This document shows, in pieces, positions 33,598-46,100 of a stretch of 64,000 nt of DNA; position 1 is the stretch's first letter, and each line of letters starts with the position of its first letter. The stretch comes from Apostichopus japonicus. Its lineage: Eukaryota > Echinodermata > Holothuroidea > Aspidochirotida > Stichopodidae. A model generated the notes under the pieces. That model saw nothing but the letters and a program-made list of their open reading frames with translations, was not told the origin of the DNA and ran no database searches. The stretch covers positions 13,700,077-13,764,076 of the forward strand of contig NC_092582.1 of the NCBI RefSeq assembly GCF_037975245.1, in the 5' to 3' direction. The position numbers were made by a program, and so were the translations under genes.

Positions 33598-36500
33598 CCG
33601 TATGATATTAACGCTGAATAATGTTATAATAAAGTAAATTAATACAGAAAGTGACCAAAATCTTTCATCCCAACTGATTTGCCCACGAACATCTGTGGCT
33701 TCATTTTAGCGATTGACTCAGTTTTCCTTTAATGTGTGATAGATAAGTTGTATTACTGACGTAGTGATATTTTAGCTAGGCGGTGAAGTGTCTCCGTGTA
33801 GGTATGCTTTATTTTGAAGATAAATTATTTGCCTCTAACACCGACACGGTTAAGACGTTGAGCAACCCTCACTCACATGAAGATCAGTCACTTTGCCAGA
33901 CCTGAGTGAAATTATTGATGTTTCGACTTTACATTGGCATTGGCTGTGCAGAAATCAGTTAGAGATGGTATTGATCTGCAGGCTAAATGGGCTTATACAA
34001 CTCTTGGACTGAGTGTGCGGTTGGAAAATATCTCAGCTTTCCTTCTCAATAAGTGGTACTTCTGTAAAAGGGCACTCCACTTTACAGTGGCATACTGATA
34101 GCAGATGACCTTAACCTCAATATCGAAACTTGAAAAACTATTCCGCAGGTCTGTGAGTTGAAACCCCCACCCCCCTCCCACCCCTCCCAAAGACCCAATC
34201 TCAATATCTTGTCCCTAATAAAGAAGTAAATGATTTGAATATAATCTGATTATTTTGATGAGGGAGCTGTGATTACCAATCATCTTGATGTTCTTCGAAA
34301 GCTCTTCTTAAAATTATAAATCTAGTTGATTTATGAATTATTAAATTTCCTTTTAAATTTTGGAATTATTTTGCTTTCTAATAGCAGCTCACCTGCCAAT
34401 TGCTTTCTATAGGTATATCTTCACTAAACTACAACTCAAATCTTTTCATGTAGAAATACTGTTTTACTCTTTGGATTCAAGACTGAAGTATCGTCAGTGA
34501 AAACCAAGGTTTAGTGCAATTGCCCTGAAGACACCATTCACTCTGCTGTTTGTTGCCAGATAGAAAATATAATAAATTCATTTCTACGAGCTGTAAGAGG
34601 TGAAAGTCAGTAGCAAACCATGTGGCTGCAGTTCTCATTGCAGAAATTTGAATCTGTCTCAGCGGTGAATGTCTAAAACCATCTCAAAATCACCAAAATG
34701 ATCCTTCTGATTGTTAGACATTTTTAGCATATGAAGGCTAACTGAAAAAATGCCAATAAAGTCACATCAGTAGGTCCATTTTAAAGGCCTCTAACCCCGA
34801 TCGTTTGCCTTTCGTGGTATGGTGCAGTATCTTCAGCCCCCTCCCCCACCTCCCATCCACATAGTGAATTGAAGAAAAAACTTATGAAGATTTGCTTGCA
34901 GTCTTTGAAAGAGCTGACAAAAATTACAGAAAAATACTTGTTAAGCCAAGGCTAAATAGGACAGCTTCAAAATAAACCATTGGTATGTCAGTAGTGGATT
35001 TGCATCAATATTTGATTACAGTTAATATAGGTATCTGTCACACAGTTGTCACAGTTTGATGAAAATGCCTCTGGTCATTATAAAATTTTGATGAAATATT
35101 TAAAGTCCAGAGTTTCGTAGATATGTTTTACCTGTGCATATCATATAGTTTTATACTTAATATATATTTCAATGCATTCGAATTGTTGACATAGTAATAT
35201 ACAGTATGCAAGCAGATCAAGTCCCTCCCTTTTTAAAATTTTTTATTTTTTTATTATTTGCATATTGGACAGTTCTACCAAATAAACTGTATAACTCAAA
35301 AATGATATTGCAATTGTTGTATTACTAAGTTACAAAAGTAATTTATTTGGTTTCATTTTTATTGTTTTATATTTTTTTATATTCACATAGAAACTGCAAA
35401 GTAGAACAATTGTTTAAAAACCAGTGTAGACGTTTCCTTCAATTTACTTGAAGAATAAATTTGACTTGAAAAGTTCAGTGTTCAACTATATTATGGGATT
35501 TTAGTTTTGGAAGGCATGACAAGAAAAAGAAAAACTTAAAATCAAAATCTGATCGAATTCTTTTAATCACTAAAATGATAACAACCCGCCACTTTTGAAT
35601 AATCAGTACTGCGACAATTACACACAAAATTTAAACTGTGCAAGGTTCGAAATATAAGTTTGACTTCTGATGAAACACAGAATGTTGTGCTAGGTTTTTT
35701 ATGTCCCCCATCGATCGCGTCTCTCTGAGTGCTTCTTGGAGATTACGTCAATTTTTTAAGGAGAGTATTCCCGGCAGCTGCATATACATGTGAAATGATT
35801 AAGATTCTTAAAAACCCCAAAATAGAATGCACAATTACATGAGCTGAGCTGAGAATTTTCCATTTGATGAAGTGGAATTCATTGATATGAATTGCAACAA
35901 CTATGTGTGACTGTATCTGTTGTAACTAACTTAAAATTCTGATCAAAAGAACAAAATTTTCATTGTATTTAATTGGGTCAAAATGCAAAATATGCAATTA
36001 GAAGGTACAGTAACTTTAGGCTGAATTTCAGCTTTGGTATGTGGTAAAGTTCAATTAAAGAAAAAAGTTTACAGTGTCGAATTATTTTTCTATATAACTT
36101 TTTCAGTTGTCAAGATAATCACTGATTAATGAAGCTAATTAACCTCTGGAAGGCTCCTTTAATATATCTAATTTGATGATGCTGAACATATCCTGCAAGT
36201 TAGGATCTATATGACATCGTCCTCCATTAAAACTCAGTAGAGCCCGATAATATACGCAAGGAATTTGTAATTGGCTTTGTGAGAATAACGTAGATTAATC
36301 ACTGCGAACCTAAATTTAAAAAAAGAAAAAGCAAAAAAAGACTGCATGCTTTCAGCTATAAATGTTGGTTTAAGGTGATATACATCTCTATATGTTGCAA
36401 AATCGCCTACTGCACTTTAATTTACCTGGCTGCATGTATCATATGATATGCATCTCTCTCCCAGTAGTCTTAACTGCATAATCTTGATGTTAAATCAACA

Positions 36501-37569
36501 CACATAGAGCAGTTCCATAAATCCATGGGGATCTGATTAACATCATGTAAAATTGTGCCTGTTCTAGATTCAATATTTAGAGAGGTTCAATATATAGCTG
36601 TGACTGCAGTAGCATGTTAGGGTCCAGGGTTAATTAGTCTTATGAATATCCATGAGTATCCAGTTTTCCTTCTTCCTTTCTTGTGACAATTTGCGTAGCA
36701 TTTCCCGTCGCACTTTGTTCTGTTTGTTTGTTCCTTTTTTGGGAGTCAAGATATGGTTGATTAAATGGAACCCTTGTTTGGTGGCATAACGAACCTTCAA
36801 TTATAATTAGCTGCGATGGATTACAGTACAGTAGGTGGTCTTTGATGTCATCACGGCAAATGATCTTCGAAAGCTTTACTTTCCTAAATTATAATATTCA
36901 TGTGGATTTTGCTGATATATTTAGAATGTTTGTATTGCTATGAAGGTCTTCTGTTTTTAGATTATTATTATTATTATTTTTTTGTAGAAATGTTACTTTA
37001 CTCTGTGAATAAGTGAGTTAAATATTATTTATAAGCAAAAGGGATACTTTTTCAGCTAACTTACTGTGATGACATTCATTCTGAGCCTGTTGCCAGATGA
37101 CTTCACAAAATACAGCCAAATTTGAATATTTCATATCTTCGCAGTTCAAAATGCTACGAGGGTGTAGTTTTGACCTAAAGATGCAGAAAATTCCCAGCAT
37201 TTTTTATCAATCAATCATTTTCAGCCACTGGAATAGTGATATCATTTAATTATTAATATTATCAAAAAAGATTTCACATCTGTGCATAAAACGTCAAGAG
37301 AGGTTGTAATTGAAGTAGTCAGAGTTGCCTGTACAAATTGTATCAATATTGACTATTCACACATTTATAAGTCTATAACTCTGTCAATGCTTGAGAGACT
37401 TAAGGATTAATGTGAGAGTCGTACTTCAGTGATTATATCGATGTGGGGGAAATCAATTTAAATTTGTGAGAATTGGTTAAATGATAAAGAGTTAAGTGTA
37501 GTGATCGGTGTAGTTCAAGTATTAAACACAATTTGAACTAATAATCTTGAATGATATCAGTATACATGA
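33598..37569. other. AT-rich non-coding stretch
   Basis: About 4 kb with no frame above about 65 codons and no repeat visible by eye. Probably plain intron or intergenic sequence. Confidence 0.5.
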
Positions 37570-37663
37570 GGAAAGGAGGGAGGGGAGGGAGGGGAGGGGC
37601 TCAGAATATCAAATGGGGAAAGAGGGGAGTACATGGGGAAAGAGGGGAAAGAGGGGAGGGGGG
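37570..37663 (+). repeat. Purine-only tract with G-quadruplex motif
   Basis: Five G-runs with single-A loops at 37578-37599 (GGGAGGGGAGGGAGGGGAGG, then GG) meet the classical quadruplex rule. A second set of GGGGAAAGAGGGG repeats follows at 37615-37663. Confidence 0.85.
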
Positions 37664-38532
37664 CCAGGGTTTGGTCTTTTGTAATATATCCAATAAGTTG
37701 GTTGATTGAAAAGTTCTACTTTACTGCTAACTTCAATTTAATCTATATTCAGTTAGATTCAAAATAGATTCAATTAGTAGGAAAGATTGAGATGTGGATT
37801 AGTCAAATTGACCGGATGTAAAAAGAGCAGAAGATTTTCCAAGTATTTCTTGAAAATTTGATATACAAGATACTGTACATGTTTGTTACCTGTAGGTATT
37901 TTAGAGCCCATTTGGTTGGCAATTCTTTCAATTTATTTTATGATTTTTAAAATCCTTAAGAATTGATGAGCTGGTTCTTAAATATTTTGCCATGGCTCAC
38001 CTTAACAATTTTTTTGTTCAATATTTCTTTTATTGTTATTACCCTATAGGTTCATTGTAGCAGACTCTTAAGTGTTTAAATGTGAATACATGTATACCTA
38101 TAGAAATTTCAAAGAAGTTGTTGCTGTGACAACTACACCAGCTTCCATTTCAATAAGTAAAACAAATTGTATAATTTATGTCGTTTTCACGTGCAGAGAT
38201 TGTCTCTCCCCGTCGAAATGAACACATTTACATTTCAAGGACAATGCCATCGCATTTTCAAATGTTATTTTTTTCCTCCCCGTAATCAAATTATTCACTT
38301 GTACTGTGGTCTGCTAGTGAACAGCTCGAGTCCTCCACTCATTGCAGCCAGTTTCCCTAACATTGTGAAGTTTAATTTAGGCTGTCAGATTCTGAAAATC
38401 TATTCCAGAATCCTTCATAAAAAAATATATATATATACACACATGCAGGACTCGCCATAACGGGTGATACCCTGAATGTTACAGAATTACTTGTTAATAA
38501 AGTACATCACTTTTTCTGTTCAATTTTGCAAC
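37664..38532. other. AT-rich non-coding stretch
   Basis: A 97-codon plus-strand frame (38167-38460) is within chance length and ends in a TA/CA simple repeat. Confidence 0.45.
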
Positions 38533-38552
38533 CCTCTCTCTCTCTCTCTCTA
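38533..38552 (+). repeat. CT microsatellite
   Basis: (CT)n of about 9 units. Confidence 0.95.
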
Positions 38553-38695
38553 TCTATTCTCGCTATCTCTTTTCTATCTGTCACTGTCTCTGCCACAAAA
38601 TATTATTCAAAGGAATTCACCTTACCTGTTCAAAGTGTTCTGATATCAACTGTCCAATTCAAGATTGACCCATATATTTTTTTTAGTCAATAGTC

Positions 38696-38714
38696 AAAAA
38701 AAAAAAAAAAAAAG
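38696..38714 (+). repeat. A homopolymer of 19
   Basis: An uninterrupted A-run followed by GGGG and another A-run. No retrotransposed gene is recognisable before it. Confidence 0.9.
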
Positions 38715-38829
38715 GGGAAAAAAAAGCCCAAGTGAAATATTGGGTGTCAGCCGAATTAAGATGCTTTTCATGGTAGACGTGTGTGGTGTAAATTTGGAAA
38801 AGAGAGATCAAGTAATAATATGACATTAA

Positions 38830-39060
38830 AGCACCGAATGGAGGTTCGTTCTGGTGGTTGTTGTCGTAGTCGATAACGACGACGAGCTTTGCTTAACTGC
38901 CTCTTCTTTTAATTTGATGTGCTATTCCGCCTCTGTGTGTAAGTCCTCCGAACGTATTTTCCCTACTGGTTCGAAACGAAGAGCTAGCTGAGACGAAAGG
39001 ATATTTTCTCGTATACCGAAAAACCGACAGAGAGGTTTCCGTCCAAAATGAAACGTTAGA
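38830..39060. promoter_or_regulatory. CpG-rich stretch, possible promoter or 5' UTR
   Basis: CpG dinucleotides are dense here (GTCGTAGTCGATAACGACG, TCCTCCGAACG, CCGAAAAACCGACAG) in a CpG-poor region. It lies about 0.9 kb upstream of the exon candidate at 39929 on the same strand. I see no TATA box. Promoter activity is inferred from composition and position only. Confidence 0.25.
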
Positions 39061-39928
39061 TTCGACACGAGAGGCGAAAATGATTTTGGGAAATATTCAC
39101 ATTGGAAGAAAGGGATTTAAAATAATCAGCTATTAGTATTAGGTATGAGGAGGATGGTTTGGCGAGAAGAGAATTGTATGACAATTTGAAAAGAGGAGGA
39201 AGAGTCCTTGATTTGAAACAGCTGTTGAAGACATCCATTTGTTAAGCTTGAAAAGAACCATGGAATGCTTTCTGTGTTTTAGGTGCAGCAGTAAGGTGAG
39301 TAAATGCAAGTGCTTGCATTGTATTGCATTGCATTGCTATACATATATATGCTTTAACTGGCTGAGACATGTATGCATAAAGAGCTGTCGTGAGACATTG
39401 CTTTGAAGCTATCTTACAATGGGTTGATCTCGGCAAAGCCAAAGAGATATTTGTAATATGTTTCTGTTTTGACTTGACTGTTTGTCACTGGTGTGCATAA
39501 AACTAATTTGTATCTTTGTCGATAGTCATTACATATAATACATCCATTTCTCGATTGAGAACTGGATGGTTTGGTGAGGTTACTTTCAAAACAATTGTTT
39601 CACAGACGAAAGGGAATAAAAGTCAGCACAGAATGTCTGCGTACAGCATTGCCAAAGTGTCGACTCATTCGATCGATATCAGTGCAGTGTTGTAAATTCC
39701 TGTAAAAGCAAAACAGAATTTCCTAAAAAAGGAAAGAAGAAAAAAAAACCCAAACAAACAAGCAAAAACGAAAAAGAAATTGCTTCTACTTTGCTTGAAG
39801 TATAGGCCGGTAAGAGTAGCTCAGTAAATGTCTCGTGGCAGATAAACCCGTAAAGTACGGCTGCCGTCTCACGACCCGCAGACAGGATTTACGCTGATGG
39901 TGACGAAGATGGCACCTTTTGTTTACAG

Positions 39929-40075
39929 TATTTGCTCGGAGCACTCAAGCATCTCGTAATCCCTCTGTAGATTACTATAAAACCCAGCCTTTTTACGCTC
40001 CCGGAGTTGAAGATATAGAGCTAGGACAGGAAATGCAAAGTTACGAAATAGAAGACAGAGATGATGGTGATCGAT
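39929..40075 (+). CDS. Candidate internal coding exon (partial gene, product unknown)
   Basis: CCTTTTGTTTACAG is an acceptable acceptor, and the sequence after it is open for about 50 codons. The peptide, including SVDYYKTQPFYAPG and EDIELGQEMQSYEIEDRDDGDR, is rich in acidic and tyrosine residues, and its codon use is more balanced than its surroundings. It looks like a disordered, hydrophilic region, perhaps cytoplasmic, but I do not recognise the family. Possible donors lie at ATG|GTGATC, GAT|GTACAG and ACA|GTAGCG; none is strong, so the 3' edge is uncertain. The frame closes with TAA at 40108-40110. A CpG-rich stretch lies upstream. Confidence 0.33.
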
Positions 40076-40139
40076 GTACAGTAGCGCTATGCACACATTG
40101 GGTTTTTTAACCGCACGGTCTACTAGTCATACAGCTAGT

Positions 40140-42440
40140 GGAAAAATACTTCATATTTTATCAAGAGTCTAAAATGCATTTCATTGTTGGGTGGGTGTTT
40201 GGTGGAGTGAGGCGGGCTGATTGCCTGATTATGGTCGTTAGACAATCTATGTTTTCCATCCCAAGAGACAGGCTCGGGTCATTGGTATAACATCCACAAT
40301 TTAGGGAGAATTTCTGTTTGTAAGGTGTTAAAGGTTCACTTTGGAAGAGATGTTGGAAACTTGAAGAAGTAAATATTAATGATTGTCCAAAGGAACCATT
40401 GGTTTCAAGTGAGTGGAATTTGAAACCAGGGATGTCATTATATTTGGTAACATAACAACACTGGAAAGGTTGAATTCTGTAGAATACTTCATACAATTTA
40501 GTGAGTTTATTTTATGTGTTACTTTTTATCTTCGATATCACTAATACAATCTTATCTCCTTTTTGTGCATAAAAGGCAATATTTATTAGACTTATCAGAG
40601 TACATTTAAACTAGTGACAAATTAAGTTGTTAAGCCCTGTTTAGGTCAAATTAACATACAATTTTAATTATAATTACTGGAAAAACATTAAAACTCTATT
40701 TTGTGTTTTGCTGTATGTTCAGAACTATGATTATTTAAATCCATGTCATATTTGCAATTTGATTAACAAATCTTGATTAATAATCATAACCAGTTTTGTG
40801 AACAAGTCATGTGATTGGCCTCAAAAGGATCAATCGCATGCATTAAAGTAACAATTTATGGATGTTTTTGTACATGTCCCCAGTTTAGATCGAAGCAAGA
40901 GATATGTACGTGAATTATGATACCGTTTGAATCAGTGTTACATTCTCACATGCTATACATGGCAGCCATTTTGCAAACTCTTAGTATTATAACTGTTTAA
41001 CTCCATGGAAGAGTACTGTATGTGGTCTTAATCAGGGATGGACCAACATTGATTACATGGCCATTTAATATTCACAGTGCTGGAAAGAGGGGGGGGGGGG
41101 GGGAAATAACGAAGGGCGTTTGGGACGGGCAGACAATCAAACCAACACATCTACAGTTGAATGTTCAGTCATATCTACGCAAAACTTATGCATTGGTGTA
41201 TAGAGTCACTATATTATACAATAGCATAGGGAGAGAGTGGATATTTGCTGATCTACACATTGGGAATTAAAATTTATGGGTCCATTCACCTAGACTAGAT
41301 TGTCACTCTCAAAAATTGTTTGATTGGAACTATTAATACATAAAGTATGTAGTAATTCACAGATTAATCAATATAGCAGCAAGGCATTCTCTACAGAGTT
41401 GAATTGTAGGTCACATATGGTTTATCTATAGAGGAGTTTAGTAAACCCATCCATCAAACACCAATTTGATAACCCTGAGCTAGCTCTTTGAGGCTGATCT
41501 GTTTATCTCATTATCAATGTTTATCCCATTACCAATTATTCTACATTGCTGCTCCTCTCTCCCTTTGGTTTAGAGATTATAATGTCACTGACCCTCTCTT
41601 AAGGCTATTCCTTTCCATAAAGGTATGTCTGAACAAAACAATCAAAGACATTTAATGTAGCATACCTTGAAACCAGGTTGTTAATTCTCTACTTGCTGGT
41701 ATGCCATTTGAAATTCTTCACTTTGTTCATGTGACCATTAACAAATCTGCTAGAAATGCCAAATAACAGTAATTCAGTGTCGGACTCGATCAAGTAGTTT
41801 TACGTCACCGAGACGGTTTAATTGTCTAGTTTGACATTCCTCTGTGTCTTGGGTCTTATTTTAAGGGTCTGAATCCCAGCAAATTACCTTTTCAACAGTT
41901 TCAAAAGCAATGATAACAGTACCTTGCAAGACGTCATGGATGGCCTTTCTAATGACCTACCAACATTCTTCTGGAGTACAAGATTAAATACTATTTGTAG
42001 GACTAGGACTATCACTGAAGCAGTCAGTGATGGTTGAGTTGTTTCCTGTAGACTAATTGCTGGCATAGATGGATTTTTGTACCTTGCAAGATGGTCTTGT
42101 GTTCTTCTGTATGAAGGTAGAATTTATTCCTTGTTTTTGCATTCTTTAAACTCTTGTTCCTTAAAGTCTTCCAAGTACTTTAACAGAAGTGTATTGACGT
42201 TGCAAATATTCCGCCGCTAGATATACAGCTTTCTTCAGGTTCATCTATATACCGTTTTGACTAAAGTTGGTCATTTATGTCGTTCTTCTACATTTGTATA
42301 AACAGTACATTTTGAACGTACGTAGAATAAACTTGGTTTGTGATCGCTGACACATGGGAGACAAGCTACTGTACTGTTCGTGACTTGATGGTGATGGCTG
42401 GCACCCAAAATTTTGGCCCCTTGTATGTATGAATGTAAGT
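40140..42440. other. AT-rich non-coding stretch
   Basis: A run of 15 G at 41089-41103 is the only low-complexity feature. The 111-codon minus-strand frame at 40161-40496 has no domain I recognise. Confidence 0.5.
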
Positions 42441-42668
42441 ATTTTAGATCCTCCTGCAAGCAGGAACTCGCGAAGAAGCCATCATTGGCTTATCAAATCC
42501 TCAAGCTGACCAAAGTCAGTTTCTTACATTCATATTTAACGTCCATGATTATGAATTGTCAATTGTCAACAACTCTGTAACTGGACAACATACAGTAATC
42601 TTGGAGTGACTCGAACCGGGGACCTTATGATTGGAAGGCACCGGCGTTAACCACTGAGCTAACACTCG
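42441..42668 (-). mobile_element. Full-length tRNA-derived SINE
   Basis: On the minus strand it begins with a tRNA-like head: A box TAGCTCAGTGGTTA (about 42660-42647) and B box GGTTCGAGTC (about 42617-42608), the two internal RNA polymerase III promoter elements, at tRNA-like spacing. GAGTG and CACTC can pair as an acceptor stem. A body of about 165 bases follows, shared with 20281-20453, ending AGGATCTAAAAT and a CATTCATACATA-type tail. The reverse transcription partner would be a LINE that I cannot identify. In the body, CTGCAAGCAG is a short palindrome near the 3' end. Confidence 0.85.
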
Positions 42669-44151
42669 ACAGGCATAGTGTGACAGGTATAGTGGTTGTG
42701 TAAGATACGTAGCCTAGCTTTATAATGTATCAATGTACTTCCGAACAGAAACGTCCATACATCTACCCAAGCCTATGCGTCCGATCAATGCTATAGTTAA
42801 ACGACTTGTTCATTCTCTGCAAATGGGCCAACATTTTTAAAGTATAAATAAGTTCTATAATTAGGTCTTATTAATGCAAGTTTGTGCTAATAAATAACTT
42901 TCTTAGTTGAAAAATTGATACCTTTCTGGACTTTCCCCCTGCTGGACTGAAGATGGAGGCTGGGGAGCATCCCCCTCTTCCCCTTTACTAGTGATGCTAG
43001 TCATCTGACCAAAGTTGGTTGGTATGGGCCTTTGACTGACTTTAAGTGAGTCTAAACATGCCATTAAGCATCCACAAAAATATCAAAAGCAAGTCAAAAC
43101 TTTGTTCCAATGAGACCTCAATATGAGGTTCAATTTTTTTTTTCATCATTTGGTGGCTGGTGAAAGTGAAAGGAAGGGAATAAATATGTTGTAGTCACAA
43201 CAGGTACAACCATACAAGAAAAAATAATATTATTGAATGTTATTGCTTATTGAACCGCCTCAAAGTTTCTTTTAGGCTTACAATAATTTCTTCAAGTGTA
43301 GCTATTGACAATTTCACGCTTCTGATTGTGTATAAAGCTATTTTCAGTTTCTACTCTTTTGAGGTTTCCACAAAGACATATTAATAACTAAAATTGTACT
43401 GTACTTTCATTTCCAATGTTTAATTAAAGTTTATAAAAAGAGACTGTAAAACTGCTGGTACTGCTCTCAGCTGAATTGAATAGCAAAGGCAGGTTGTTTC
43501 TGTGTATGACTGTATTATTAAACAGTTCTTTGCTGACTATCATAATTTGTCATTATGTCAGAATGTGACACACACATACACATAAGCTTGCGGTTCACTG
43601 CTCTCCATAGTTGTAATAATCCCTGTCTTTTGTGTTCCAAATCTATGACGTGTTAGGTGTGCACCAAATGCCATTTTCTGTACCACATTTCTGGGATAAT
43701 TTACCGCTCTTTATGTTTTTAAGGTTAGTTGAGATACATTTTTTTGGTCATGTTTTTTGTTTGATTCTGCGGACAGATACAATTTGTTTTTAATAATTGC
43801 ATTGGTTCTTTAAATATTCATGTTTTTATGTATGTTGATTTATATGCTTTCAATTAATGTATAACTATTTCTGGTCAGCCATTTGGAACAATGTGCTAAG
43901 TGCCACTCCAGTACTTTACTCTCTTGTCATGCTTATCATACTACGAGTGGGAACAGTTCCTAATCTTTTCTCAGATAGAAATAGGATATTCATACTTCTA
44001 TGACTACAGTATATTGTACCAGTGCTTTGAAGCAGAACATGAAGATCTATACAATGTAGGGAAAAAAATTGTCCCAACTGGAAGCTTTTGATTGATTGTA
44101 TTTCACATTAAAATTTTAGAAGAGCATGTACAGTACAGCGCAGCAGTCTTA
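42669..44151. other. AT-rich non-coding stretch
   Basis: No gene, element boundary or tandem repeat seen. Confidence 0.5.
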
Positions 44152-44777
44152 CGATACTTACATGCTAATCGGTGTAGTAGCCAATCAGGGTACTTACATG
44201 CTAATCAATGTAGTAGCCAATCAGAATACTTACATGCTAATTGGTGTAGCAGCCAATCAGGGTACTTACATGCTAATCGGTGTAGTAGCCAATCAGGGTA
44301 CTTATATGCTAATCGGTGTAGTAGCCAATCAGGTTACTTACATGCTAATCGATGTAGTAGCCAATCAGAATACTTACATGCAAATTGGTGTAGCAGCCAA
44401 TCAGGGTACTTACATGCTAATCGGTGTAGTAGCCAGTCAGGGTACTTACATGCTAATCGATGTAGTAGTTAATCAGAATACATGCTAATCGGTGTAGCAG
44501 CCAATCAGGGTACTTACATGCTAATCGGTGTAGTAGCCAATCAGGGTACTTACATGCTAATCGGTGTTGTAGCCAATCAGGGTACTTACATGCTAATCGG
44601 TGTAATAGCCAATCAGGGTACTTACATGCTAATAGGTGTAGCAGCCAACCAGGGTACTTACATGCTAATGGGTGTAGCCAATCAGGGTACTTACATGCTA
44701 ATCGGTGTAGTAGCCAATCAGGGTACTTACATGCTAATCGGTGTAGTAGCCAATCAGGGTACTTACATGCTTATCAG
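44152..44777 (+). repeat. 36-bp minisatellite, about 17.5 copies, CCAAT box in most units
   Basis: The unit runs GGTACTTACATGCTAATC, GGTGTAGTAG, CCAATCAG. Almost every copy keeps AGCCAATCA, a full match to the NF-Y consensus RRCCAATSR, first at 44179. Two sub-types alternate: a GATG/AATG unit followed by a GAATAC...GCAGCC unit recurs as a pair three times in the first half, while the second half is homogeneous. Because 36 is a multiple of 3, two frames stay open through it (up to 126 codons). These are not genes. Confidence 0.97.
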
Positions 44778-44939
44778 GGAAAAGTCACACTGACACCATT
44801 CCAAACTTGTTAAAGCATCGCCTTAAGTCAAATTTGTCAAAAACCACTTATGATTTAAGTTATTCAAATAAGGATATGCCATACTTGGGTATTGAGCTAG
44901 GGATAAATGGGTAACAGTTAGGTCAATTGGACTGCAGCT

Positions 44940-45175
44940 CCAGGGGACATAAGTCGCTACCTGTTAAATGATCCAATCACGGCCTCGCTGGGACCGTAAA
45001 AACAGTGACCCATTTGGTGCCTCAAAATTTGGCACCATTCGCATCCATTTCGGGGGGCCTATGGCACCTTAACCTATGAGGCACCTCAGGTTCCTCATAC
45101 TGAGGGTGCACTATTTCCACATGGTTAGGCTGGTCGGCCAGTCCATGGGCACCAACCTGTCACCAGAAAGGGTGA
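44940..45175. other. GC-rich unexplained segment with repeated GGCACC
   Basis: GGTGCC or GGCACC occurs at least five times, forming hairpin options such as GGTGCC-TCAAAATTT-GGCACC. GGTCGGCCAGTCC and TTTCGGGGGGCC add to the GC richness. Neither strand is open through it. It may be a fragment of an unidentified element. Confidence 0.4.
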
Positions 45176-45899
45176 ATTGATATACTTTATATTGCCAATG
45201 TGACATGTATTTCAAAGGTTTTCAAATCAATGGTAAATGAAGGCAAGAATGAAAGTAAAGAATTTAAATTGTTCCTTTAATTTGTGGGCACACAGAATGG
45301 TCTGTGTTCATTATTATGATGATTATTATTGTAAGGGTTAATAGCTTGCTAATGTATTAAAAACAGGCACGCAGTTGCTTCCACACCAGTGTCTTAGTCA
45401 GATTGAGTGTATAGCCGATTAGATGTTACATAACTTTCGTATAAATGTCTCATTTGGATTTAAAAAAAAAAACGAAATTACGTAAGTTGAAACCCACTGG
45501 GAAATGCAGCTGAAAGATTCTGTGGCAACAATTTGTTCTCGGCGTACACTTAGCAAATTTGTTGGTGGGATATTAAACTGGACGGGCAGTATATGGTACA
45601 CATCTGTCATCTGTATCATAGGGTAATTTTGATCATCCTAGTGTGATATATTACCAGAAGAGATGTTACGCAGTTAGTTAAGAGCTGTTGTGACATCGTC
45701 TCTGCGTTAAGGTTTAATGTCGATCGTAATACAAGCCAAAAGGTCACGGTGATCTTTAGCCAGTGCTTAACGACATACCGTGGCATAGAGGGATCTAGCG
45801 GGCTATAGGCAAACTATCAGAGTATGGTTCCATAGTAACGAGCCAAAACATTCTCTTTTTATTGTTTACACTGTAATTCCTGTTATGATTCATCTCAAG

Positions 45900-46100
45900 G
45901 CAGTGATTACTTGCCCTCGCACGATGACGAGGGTTTTAGACTGCAAGATCCCTTCTCCTTCCAATGGTGGGAATATAATAGGAATTGAAGCAACAACACT
46001 AGTAATACCCGCACCATATGCTGACGATTAAAACTCTCTCAGTGGTAATACAGTACTTAGCTTTTGAACGACTTACGACGATGACGTCGAAGACGTGCTT
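45900..46100. other. CpG-richer segment with a CRE-like site
   Basis: It contains a hairpin CCCTCG-CACGATGA-CGAGGG at 45914-45933 and GATGACGTCGAAGACG at 46079-46094 with the palindrome TGACGTCG, a near-consensus CREB/ATF site. It might be regulatory; no exon is evident. Confidence 0.3.

Noticed and set aside
42746-42760. GAAACGTC, a possible third hammerhead core
   Set aside because: No CTGANGA box or helix II lies upstream of it.
44152-44777. CRISPR-like regular repeats
   Set aside because: Units are directly adjacent with no unique spacers, and the context is eukaryotic.
44092-44793. Open frames of 103-126 codons with 12-residue periodic peptides
   Set aside because: They are translations of a 36-bp tandem repeat. 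Two overlapping frames stay open and there is no splice or start support.
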